Shown here: one piece after another, positions 45,145 to 52,539 of the stretch | Layout of the letters: each line of letters opens with the position of its first letter | Numbering within the stretch: the stretch's first letter is position 1 | Assembly: GCF_000317515.1 (NCBI RefSeq) | Contig: NC_019738.1 | Coordinates: 5,730,001-5,794,000 of the forward strand | Source of the DNA: Allocoleopsis franciscana PCC 7113 | Lineage (GTDB): Bacteria; Cyanobacteriota; Cyanobacteriia; Cyanobacteriales; Coleofasciculaceae | Length of the DNA: 64,000 nt | Direction of reading: 5' to 3' | Notes under the pieces: generated by a model | Seen by the model: the letters and a program-made list of their open reading frames with translations, nothing else | The model's database searches: none | Told to the model about the DNA's origin: nothing | Translations under genes and position numbers: made by a program

Positions 45145-45381
45145 ATGAAAACTCTCACACCAAAACAGCCAGCTTCAGAACAGAATGAAAAGCGGTTGCA
45201 ACCGACTCAACCCAGTAACTCGAAACTTAAATCCAGAAAGACTCGCAAGTGGCTTAAATTCGTTGAATTTGGCGTCGTTGGCTGTGCCACCTGGCTAAAC
45301 CCTAACGCCGGATTTCTCATTTTCCTCTTGAAACTCTGCTTTCAAATCTTGGAACTGCTTCAAGACGAGCGAGAGCGGTAG
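45145..45381 (+). CDS. Small basic/hydrophobic protein divergent from NACHT
   Basis: A 78-residue protein. The N-terminal 40 residues are polar and basic (SKLKSRKTRKWLKF). One hydrophobic segment follows (FGVVGCATWLNPNAGFLIFL, then LKLCFQILELL), and an acidic end. AGGAG lies 11 nt before the ATG. The family is not recognised. The shape is that of a small membrane-active protein. Sharing a control region with NACHT makes it a possible partner or effector, which is inference only. Confidence 0.6.
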   Translation: MKTLTPKQPASEQNEKRLQPTQPSNSKLKSRKTRKWLKFVEFGVVGCATWLNPNAGFLIFLLKLCFQILELLQDERER

Positions 45382-45407
45382 TAATTGGACTCACATCTTG
45401 GGTTTGA

Positions 45408-45543
45408 CGCGCTCACCCACCAGGGGTTAAAACCCCTGGCTCATAGCTCAAGTCCTCGCTCAGAGGACTATACAGAGATTTCAGTCCACTTTAGTTGACT
45501 TTATATATTAGCCCGGAGTTTGAACTCCGGGCGGGTGAGTGCG
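45408..45543. repeat. 136-bp MITE-like element with terminal inverted repeats and internal hairpins
   Basis: The ends CGCGCTCACCC (45408-45418) and GGGTGAGTGCG (45533-45543) are inverted repeats with one mismatch. Inside are the palindromes CAGGGGTTAAAACCCCTG, AGTCCTCGCTCAGAGGACT and CCCGGAGTTTGAACTCCGGG. It has no coding capacity. A half copy lies at 39855-39914. It fills most of the gap 45382-45603. Confidence 0.75.
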
Positions 45544-45603
45544 TTTTACCGAGAATGTTGCAAAAAATGAATGGAGCGATCGCCTTTCTTCCCAGCCTAA
45601 TTA

Positions 45604-46347
45604 TTACTCCTGAGCGATCGCTTGCACCTCTTCTACAGATAACCCCAGCGCTTCGGCAACCTGCTCAACACTCAACCCCATTCCCAACAACCGAGGGATT
45701 GCATCTCGTCTCGCTTGCTCTGCTTGGTCAGCGCGTTGCCGTTCTTCCTCAGCGCGTTGCCGTTCTTCCTCAAACCGTTGGGCAATCTCCACATAAGTCA
45801 GAAAACACTCTCCGTCAGGGCGATAAAACTCCAAATTCTCCTGTGACCAAGTAAACCGAATTCCTAATCGAGGACTGAGCCAATCCGCCATCTGAGGAAT
45901 GATATCTAACCCATCCTCAGTACGCAACCAACCTCGTAACCGATTCCTGTCCGGATCGTAAATATAGTACTCTTCCACGCCGTAGCGCTCGTAGAACAGC
46001 AACTTCCTCTCCATCTCATCCTGTGTATTGCTTGGAGAGAGGATTTCAAACACTACCTGCGGCGCAATGTCCCCCTCGTTCCATTGTTGGTAGGAGCCGC
46101 GATCGCTTTTAGGTCTACCAAACACTACCATCACATCTGGGGCGTTAACGATATTTGGTTTTCCCTCCACTGGATACCAAAACAAGTCTCCCGCAACAAA
46201 CACATTTGGGTCATCAGCAAACAACCAGTCTAAGTTCTGCTGAATCACCACAATCCAGCGAAACTGCTTGGTATTATTTGCCATTGGCTTTCCGTCGCTA
46301 TCAGGATAGATGACCTCTGAGTGAGCCGGTGATTGCAGTTGAGATAC
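45604..46347 (-). CDS. Uma2 family (DUF820) putative endonuclease with coiled-coil tail
   Basis: A 247-residue Uma2 protein with NIVNAPDVMVVFGRPKSDRG, GDIAPQVVFEILSPSNTQDE, FYERYGVEEYYIYDPDRNRL, then a coiled coil (RFEEERQRAEEERQRADQAE) and a C-terminal helix-turn motif (LSVEQVAEALGLSVEEVQAI). ATG 46347 is chosen because GGAGG lies 9 nt upstream. The tail motif resembles a DNA-binding or docking helix pair. The family function is unproven. Confidence 0.87.
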   Translation of the reverse strand, partial: VSQLQSPAHSEVIYPDSDGKPMANNTKQFRWIVVIQQNLDWLFADDPNVFVAGDLFWYPVEGKPNIVNAPDVMVVFGRPKSDRGSYQQWNEGDIAPQVVFEILSPSNTQDEMERKLLFYERYGVEEYYIYDPDRNRLRGWLRTEDGLDIIPQMADWLSPRLGIRFTWSQENLEFYRPDGECFLTYVEIAQRFEEERQRAEEERQRADQAEQARRDAIPRLLGMGLSVEQVAEALGLSVEEVQAIAQE

Positions 46348-46419
46348 CATCTTCCTCAACCTCCGCAAGACTGTCAATACAATGCCTTCACGTTAGCACG
46401 ATGGAGGAATATCCCAATT

Positions 46420-46489
46420 GTAGAGACGTGATATCTCGTGTCTCACCTCACGCCCAGAAGTCGGGTAACTTCTGTGAAACCCGACTTCT
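46420..46489. repeat. Two palindromic dispersed repeats between Uma2 and flv3
   Basis: GAGACGTGATATCTCGTGTCTC (46423-46444, given as its two arms GAGACGTGATA and TCTCGTGTCTC) is an imperfect palindrome of the GTAGAGACGCGAT type. AGAAGTCGGGT (46456-46466) and ACCCGACTTCT (46479-46489) form an 11-bp perfect stem. Both types recur in cyanobacterial intergenic DNA. The second lies 40 bp beyond the flv3 stop and could act as its terminator. Confidence 0.55.
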
Positions 46490-46528
46490 CAGCCCCCGCT
46501 AGTTTGAGGTTTAATTGTGCCTATCTGC

Positions 46529-48256
46529 TTAGTAATGATTCCCGATTTTACGATGGTGTACCGCCGTTAAAGCATCGGGTTTAGAAACGCGACCCACCGA
46601 AACAGTGGCGTAGATCGTCCAGTGGTCGCCACAATCCATGCGGCTTTTGACTTCGCACTCCATATAAGCAAGAGCATCTCCTAGGATGGGAGAACCATTA
46701 GTTGCTGGGTAAGTCTTCACACCTGCAAAGCGATCGCTACCGGGGGGGAAGCGCTTGAGGAAGTGCTTCATCAGTCCCTGGTAATTGCCTTCTTCGAGGA
46801 CGTTGAGAACGAAGCGATCGCCTACATGCAACAATGACTCAATAGCGCGGTCTTTCGACACGGCAACGCTTATCCCCAAAGGTTTGAAGCTAGCTTGTGC
46901 CACCCAAGACGCAAACATGGCACTGCTGATATTGCCCTTCTTGGTCGTAAGAATGTACAGTCCGCTACTGAGTCTTCCCAAGGCTTTTTCTAAGTCGGAA
47001 TCTAAGGCTTTGATTTGCTTGATCGTGCGATCGCGAGTCAACCACTGCCCCAAGTCTGTTCCTGCTTCTTCACACAAATGATAGGTTTCTTCGTGTGGTG
47101 CCTCCTTGACCAGAATCGGTGGAAAAGCAGGGTTCAAACCTAAATCTCGGAATTTGTTGACTAGTTGATAAGCCGATTCACTATCCTCAGCGCCAGACTC
47201 AAATACACCGAACGATTGCTTGGCATTGGTCGCGGCTAAGATAGTGCCGATCGCGGTTTGAGTTGTAGTTGCTGCGTCTCCTGTAGTCGGTGGGGTACCA
47301 ATGACCAACCCAGAAGCAATGCTTACCAGTTCTTTCACCTCTTGAGGGTCAGCCGATCGCAAGTCCATCATTTCCACCGCCACACCTGACTTAGTAATGC
47401 CGTGAGCGATCGATTGAGAAAGACGATCGCTAAATCCGTAATCGGACAGGTAAAATACAGCAACCGTTGTTTCTGCCTTCGCTTGCTCCTGACTCCACTG
47501 ACGGTAGCGACCTACCAGTTCGGGTACATTATGATGAAGTAATGGCCCATGACCCGTAGCAATAATTTCAATCTCCGGCAACTCTTTCATCCGCTTCAGC
47601 GCAGACAGCACCGAGCGAGCATTTGGCCCCATCAAACAATCGTAGTAATATTTGTAGTCCTCTTCAATTAGATCTAAATCTTCATCAAAGGTGTGGTCGT
47701 CGCAATAATGCATCCCAAACGCATCGCAGGTGTAGAGAGTCTGCGTTTTGGCATCAAAGGTGAAGATGGTATCGGGCCAGTGTAAATTGGGGGCAATGAC
47801 GAATTCCAGAACGTGTTCGTTGCCCAAATCTAAGCGATCGCCATTTTTCACAATCCGCGACTGAAATGGCTGATGCAGCCAATCTTTAAGAAACTGGATG
47901 GCGACTTTTGAACCAACAACGGTAATTTGTGGGGCGAGTGCCAGAATATCTTTGACCAATCCACTGTGATCAGGTTCAGTATGGCTAACAATTAGGTAAT
48001 TTAGTTGAGTTGGGTCAATCAGTCCCGCTAGGGTGTCGAGATACAGTTGGCGAAATTTTTCGTGAGAGGTGTCTACTAAAGCAGTTTGTTCGCCTTGAAT
48101 CAAGAATGAGTTGTAGGTAGTGCCATTTTGTAAGCCGAATTCAATGTCAAAGCGATCGCGATCCCAGTCCAAAGAGCGAATTGCCGTTGTCCCAGGTGCA
48201 ATTTCCACAGTCTGCATCGTCAGTCGGCGTTGAACTTTTTCAGCAACAGCTACCAT
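46529..48256 (-). CDS. flv3: Flavodiiron protein, Flv3 type (canonical iron ligands)
   Basis: A 575-residue protein with the same three modules as the Flv1-type protein: metallo-beta-lactamase-like, flavodoxin (AVFYLSDYGFSDRLSQSIAH) and flavin reductase (SSAMFASWVAQASF). Here the diiron ligands are complete: H92-E94-D96-H97 in SHTEPDH, H159 in LHWPDT, D178 in YTCDAFG and H236 in TGHGPL. It would pair with Flv1 to reduce O2 to water with NAD(P)H or ferredoxin electrons. Flv4 has the same ligands, so flv3 is preferred only because no Flv2-4 operon genes are seen. Confidence 0.87.
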   Translation of the reverse strand: MVAVAEKVQRRLTMQTVEIAPGTTAIRSLDWDRDRFDIEFGLQNGTTYNSFLIQGEQTALVDTSHEKFRQLYLDTLAGLIDPTQLNYLIVSHTEPDHSGLVKDILALAPQITVVGSKVAIQFLKDWLHQPFQSRIVKNGDRLDLGNEHVLEFVIAPNLHWPDTIFTFDAKTQTLYTCDAFGMHYCDDHTFDEDLDLIEEDYKYYYDCLMGPNARSVLSALKRMKELPEIEIIATGHGPLLHHNVPELVGRYRQWSQEQAKAETTVAVFYLSDYGFSDRLSQSIAHGITKSGVAVEMMDLRSADPQEVKELVSIASGLVIGTPPTTGDAATTTQTAIGTILAATNAKQSFGVFESGAEDSESAYQLVNKFRDLGLNPAFPPILVKEAPHEETYHLCEEAGTDLGQWLTRDRTIKQIKALDSDLEKALGRLSSGLYILTTKKGNISSAMFASWVAQASFKPLGISVAVSKDRAIESLLHVGDRFVLNVLEEGNYQGLMKHFLKRFPPGSDRFAGVKTYPATNGSPILGDALAYMECEVKSRMDCGDHWTIYATVSVGRVSKPDALTAVHHRKIGNHY

Positions 48257-48443
48257 CGGTCGCCTCCTCTTTTACAACTCAATTACTCTGTATTTACACT
48301 CATCAAGCTTAGCTATTGCTTTTGGTTTTTGGGTTAGAATTATCTTATGAGTAAATTCAGGATTTTATAGGGTTGGAAATGTTGCAGCGATTCTCCTAGC
48401 TCCTTCGGCGCTGCTTCGCCAACGGGAGTGCGAGGAAACCCCA

Positions 48444-48680
48444 ATGAACCGCCCAAAAATTCTCCGTCCAGGAGAGAGTTATACCTTTGCTAAATACTTT
48501 GAGCTTGCCTACGATATTGGGGATATATTAGCGGATTTAGATTGTCGCTTTGATCGCACGTTGTTAAATCTTCCCAAAACAGATCAGGTAATTCCAGAAC
48601 TCAAGGATGTGCGATCGATTACAAGGTACTACCCCAAGGAGCGATTGCCTCTACCACCACCAAACGCGATCGCGACTTAG
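48444..48680 (+). pseudogene. Truncated duplicate of the PD-(D/E)XK-like gene
   Basis: The first about 55 residues match those encoded at 39173 almost exactly (PKILRPGESYTFAKYFELAY; TDQVIPEL). The similarity begins upstream of the ATG (GTGCGAGG at 48428) and ends near 48607, after which an unrelated tail (ITRYYPKERLPLPPPNAIA) leads to a stop. The E-x-K core is absent, so it cannot be a nuclease. It lies upstream of flv3. Confidence 0.8.
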
Positions 48681-48977
48681 CTCAGCCATCTTCATGATTA
48701 CTACCTTCATAGCTAGGCACGATTGTCAATACAGCTAACGACCTTTTAAATCAATCTAACTTTAGGATGAGCTTTCGTAAAATTTCGACTACACCCCAGT
48801 CTTGATTCTCTGACTCGAAAAACTACTTATACTAATTTATTAGCTTTTAATCCAAATATCGTGGGCAATAACCTAACCACAGCGGCCCAAAGAAGTGTTG
48901 GATTTACTCCCCACTTGAGAAACCTGGTCATACAGAACCCAATTTAATTCCAGGCTGAGAGAAAAGAAATAGAGAGA

Positions 48978-49079
48978 ATGATTCAGCAAGAGGAACTACA
49001 GAAACCAACCCAGTTTCAGGAGCAAGTCGAACGGGCAAGGTTCCGCCAGACCGATACTATTGATAATGTGGTCGATTGA
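48978..49079 (+). CDS. Possible 33-aa leader peptide upstream of kaiB-like gene
   Basis: ATG 48978 follows AGAGAG and encodes QQEELQKPTQFQEQVERARF and a short acidic end before a stop 16 nt ahead of the KaiB-like ATG. Spacing is operon-like. It could be a true micropeptide, a leader, or the remnant of a longer gene. No other gene is seen in 48681-49059. Confidence 0.35.
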   Translation: MIQQEELQKPTQFQEQVERARFRQTDTIDNVVD

Positions 49080-49095
49080 CGAGGGAGAAAAGTTT

Positions 49096-49476
49096 ATGGC
49101 AAGGTACAGCAGTATAGTCATGAAGAATTCAAGAGAAGGAGAAGACATCTCAAGTGGATTCATCACCAATCAGGAAGAAACTTTAGAGCAAAGTTACGTA
49201 GATTTAGAATTAGAACAATATAGGTTCCGTCTGTATGTAGCCGGAAATTCACCAAAATCTTTACGTGCCATCCGGAATTTAAAAAAAATCTGCGACGAAC
49301 ATCTTCCAGGACATTACGAAATTGAAATTATTGATATCTATCAGCGACCTGAACTATTAGAACAAGAACAGATTTTTGCAATTCCAACACTGATTAAGAA
49401 ATTACCACTTCCTTTACAGCGGCTAATCGGCGATATGACCAATACAGAAGAAGTTGTACTTTATTTGGGTCTTTGA
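49096..49476 (+). CDS. KaiB-like thioredoxin-fold protein
   Basis: A 126-residue protein. Residues about 42-126 match KaiB: RFRLYVAGNSPKSLRAIRNL, IEIIDIYQRPELLEQEQIFA and IPTLIKKLPLPLQRLIGDM. The 40-residue N-terminal extension is not in clock KaiB. Clock KaiB has a D-x-x-R pattern after GDLSD and a C-terminal acidic tail, both different here, so this is a paralogue (KaiB2/3-like) and not the clock protein. kaiA and kaiC are not adjacent. ATG 49096 is chosen because GAGGGAG precedes it. Confidence 0.8.
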   Translation: MARYSSIVMKNSREGEDISSGFITNQEETLEQSYVDLELEQYRFRLYVAGNSPKSLRAIRNLKKICDEHLPGHYEIEIIDIYQRPELLEQEQIFAIPTLIKKLPLPLQRLIGDMTNTEEVVLYLGL

Positions 49477-49697
49477 GATTGTTAAAACAAGGGGATTTTA
49501 GTTTCATTTTCCTGGCACAGCCCTCGCGGTGCAGGTAAAAATGGTACAAAAGAGCGGTTCGTTGTTCTCAACAAGACCGCCCTTCTGACTGTAGGAATAC
49601 TTAAAGTTTAGGACTTCCGTTCACCACGACAAAGGTTTATATGGTAGATACAGCTAGAATTGGTATTAACCCAATACTAGCCTTAGGTCATACCCTT

Positions 49698-52031
49698 TTA
49701 AACAATTGAAGAGGCCGCAATTTCGGGCAGAATGCTTCCGGTCTGCAATGAAAAGCCTTGATAGTTAACGCCTCCATTAAAGATGTGGGCTTCTGTGGTA
49801 TTCGTGCCAGTGTTACTCTCCTTGAGACTGATGATGCCGATAGGATTACTAGAAGTGTAATCGTCCATCAGGAAGTCCCAACCAGTCTTCGTCTCTTCTA
49901 GGACAGTCTTAGTTTGTAATATGAAAGATTGAAAGTTACTGGCTCCATTTAAGACGTGGACTTCTGTACTTTTTGAACCCGTTTCACTCTTTTTAATACA
50001 GAAGAGATCTAGAACACCATCGCGGTTGTAATCGCCCGCCTGGAAGTCAAAATTATCACCCGTTTGCTCTAGGGCTGTCCCAGTTTGCTTGAGCCAAGTT
50101 TTATAGTTAGTGGCTCCATTCATGATGTGGATTTCTGTACTTTTTGAACCCGTCTCACTCTTTTTAATGCCGATAAGATCGGTAACGCCATCACGATTGT
50201 AATCACCCGCAACAAAGTCCCAGGCATTATCAGTCTCGTGCAGTACCGTTGCGGTTTGCACTACCCAAGTTTGATAGTTAGTGGCTGCATCCATGATGTG
50301 GACTTCAGTCTTGCTGCTACCCGTGCTACTCTTTTTGATACTCAAGATATCGGTAGCGGCATCACGGTTGCAATCGCCCGCAACGAAGTCCCACTTAGCA
50401 TCAGTTTCGTGCAATACCGTTCCGGTTTGCAGTAGCCAAGATTTATAGTTGCTGGCTCGATTCATGATATGGACTTCGGTCTTGGCGGTACCCGTGCCAC
50501 TCTTCTTGATAGCCACGACATCGGTAGCGTTATCACGGTTATAATCTCTCGTCACAAAATCCCAATTACTACTTTGGGTAGCCCCTGGGTTCTGACCGGG
50601 AGTCGGGTTGGCAGGAGTCGGGCTGAAAGTAACAGTTGCTGTTCCAGTTAGGTTGGGGGCAGGGTCATACTCAACTAGGTAACCTTGGATGTCTCCGAAG
50701 GTCACAGGGTAATCATTCCACTTACCCTGCTCCTGCGGGAATTGACTATCGGACAGAAAGTGAGCATAGTCTTCATTGCCTCCGTTGTCATTCGGTTCTA
50801 TAGATGTCCCACCTTGGTACGTTGTTGACCAGTTGTTGTATTGTCCAGGAACGGCACTTCCCGTCTGCCCATTCCCCTGCCAAAATAGAGTACCGGCTTC
50901 TGGCCCAGTGACCCAGCGCCATTCTCCCTCAACGGCAGCATCACTTGCTCCCATCCATCCATTACCTTCGAGCTTATTAGCAATAAAGTCGTTCTCCGGC
51001 TGTGATGTGATAGTAGCTAGGTATCCTTGGAGACCTAAGTTTGTCCTTGAGGCAGCCGCAGTGCGAGCCTGTTCCCAGGTAAGGTTTCCGCTGACGAACT
51101 CATAGTAGTGACCGTTGAATCGGTTGAATAGGGCAGTTCCTAAACTAAACTGTATGTCCCGAGGAGCGGTGGTCGGTGTAGCACTGGTATTTTGATAGGT
51201 AACCTGGCGCAGAACTGACTCGTAGGTAGATACAGTAGCTGTACCGAGGAGTTTCATCACACCTGAAGTTGCGTCATAACTCCAGTTAATTCCACTAATC
51301 GAGCCGCTTGTCCCCGCCTGACCCGCAATGCTCAAACTTTCCTGTCCAGTGACTTGACCGTTGATCTCTACCGATGCACCGTCTATGGTATCTCCTACAT
51401 CCGGGTCAGTGATGGTGAGGCTGGAAGCTACGGCTACTGGAGAATTGGTATATTGAGCCGTGCCACCTACACTTAAGATGGGGGGCGTGCCTGTGTTTAA
51501 TATTCCTTCGTAAGCCGCCATGACTGAAGGTAGAAAGGCTAACAGAGGCGGTTCTTGACCTAGTACGACCTCTAACTCCCAATTTCCACCTAGGGCAGAA
51601 TTACCAGTAGGAGTTCTGGAAGCTGCAATATTAGCTCCCGTTAGTTGGTGCAACTTCTCAACAAATTCTTCTCCAGCATCCCCAGCCGCGACATAACAAC
51701 CATAGAGTAGAAGATTCGTCACATTCCACTGTTGCAGTTGAGTCGCGTAGCGGTTGAAAGTATCTAAACTCAGTTGCGTATTACCCAAATACAAACAACC
51801 GGGCGCACCGTGGGAAACTAGGTGGACAACACCAACATCCTGACGCTGTTGTAAAACTTGGCTAATCTGCTCAATGCCATCAGCGGCGGCATCCAGAACC
51901 AATACTTCGGCTTTAGAAATAACACCATTAACTAATTGCTGGTAATTTCCAACTCCAGCATCAACAAAAACAACTGTAGCGACTTGATTTGAGGTTTTTG
52001 GGGTTAAATCTAAGGTAGATTTCATATTCAT
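49698..52031 (-). CDS. DUF4347 protein with C-type lectin domain and VCBS/FG-GAP-like repeats
   Basis: A 777-residue protein. Residues 1-165 form DUF4347, a caspase-like fold with H74 (HLVSHGAPG) and C112 (LLLYGCYVAAG) at the catalytic dyad positions. Residues about 170-290 are a beta-sandwich repeat (DPDVGDTIDGASVEINGQVT). A C-type lectin-like domain follows near 295-455 (GHYYEFVSGNLTWEQARTAA; WMGASDAAVEGEWRWVTG; WNDYP). Five repeats of about 55 residues near 500-775 contain WDFVAGDYNRDGVTDLIGIK-type blocks with D-x-N-x-D calcium loops. It is probably extracellular, exported without a classical signal. Adhesion or sensing is inferred. Confidence 0.82.
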   Translation of the reverse strand: MNMKSTLDLTPKTSNQVATVVFVDAGVGNYQQLVNGVISKAEVLVLDAAADGIEQISQVLQQRQDVGVVHLVSHGAPGCLYLGNTQLSLDTFNRYATQLQQWNVTNLLLYGCYVAAGDAGEEFVEKLHQLTGANIAASRTPTGNSALGGNWELEVVLGQEPPLLAFLPSVMAAYEGILNTGTPPILSVGGTAQYTNSPVAVASSLTITDPDVGDTIDGASVEINGQVTGQESLSIAGQAGTSGSISGINWSYDATSGVMKLLGTATVSTYESVLRQVTYQNTSATPTTAPRDIQFSLGTALFNRFNGHYYEFVSGNLTWEQARTAAASRTNLGLQGYLATITSQPENDFIANKLEGNGWMGASDAAVEGEWRWVTGPEAGTLFWQGNGQTGSAVPGQYNNWSTTYQGGTSIEPNDNGGNEDYAHFLSDSQFPQEQGKWNDYPVTFGDIQGYLVEYDPAPNLTGTATVTFSPTPANPTPGQNPGATQSSNWDFVTRDYNRDNATDVVAIKKSGTGTAKTEVHIMNRASNYKSWLLQTGTVLHETDAKWDFVAGDCNRDAATDILSIKKSSTGSSKTEVHIMDAATNYQTWVVQTATVLHETDNAWDFVAGDYNRDGVTDLIGIKKSETGSKSTEIHIMNGATNYKTWLKQTGTALEQTGDNFDFQAGDYNRDGVLDLFCIKKSETGSKSTEVHVLNGASNFQSFILQTKTVLEETKTGWDFLMDDYTSSNPIGIISLKESNTGTNTTEAHIFNGGVNYQGFSLQTGSILPEIAASSIV

Positions 52032-52539
52032 CCTTCAGAGTTAGTAGTCCAGTTGAACGGGATAAATGTAGATGCATAATCCGAATGAAAAGCACGGCGG
52101 CTTTTCATTAAAAATTCCTAAAAAGTCACCAAAAATTCTTACCTAATTGATAGGCATTGCAGGTAGAAATAATTAGGATAGGATAGTGAATTGGGACGTG
52201 TAATGGCTCCTACAAAACTGAAATACGCTAGGAATTTATAAGCTGAGCGTTTCAGCTTTAAGGATGTACCTCATTCAGTAGGTGGACATTAATACTTGGT
52301 CGTTGAAGCAAGGCAGACCGGAGCTTATACGAGGACAGAAGGCAGAAGACAAGAGGGTTTAGTCTTATAACCTTTGTTGACATACCTTCGTTGGTCAAAG
52401 TCGAACTATAAGTTGGTTATGTACGCTACGACTATAACATCTATCTTTAGGTAGATGCCAAGAGCCATACACTTACTACATGTACATAAATCTTTCGTAA
52501 ATTATTTTTTTTGAAGAGAAAATTACGACCGACAAAGCG
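52032..52539. other. Intergenic region between DUF4347 and ABC transporter genes
   Basis: This 508-bp divergent gap has no recognisable gene. It should contain both promoters. A TTGACA lies at about 52378, but no well-spaced -10 element accompanies it. The last 60 bp is very AT-rich. Confidence 0.4.
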
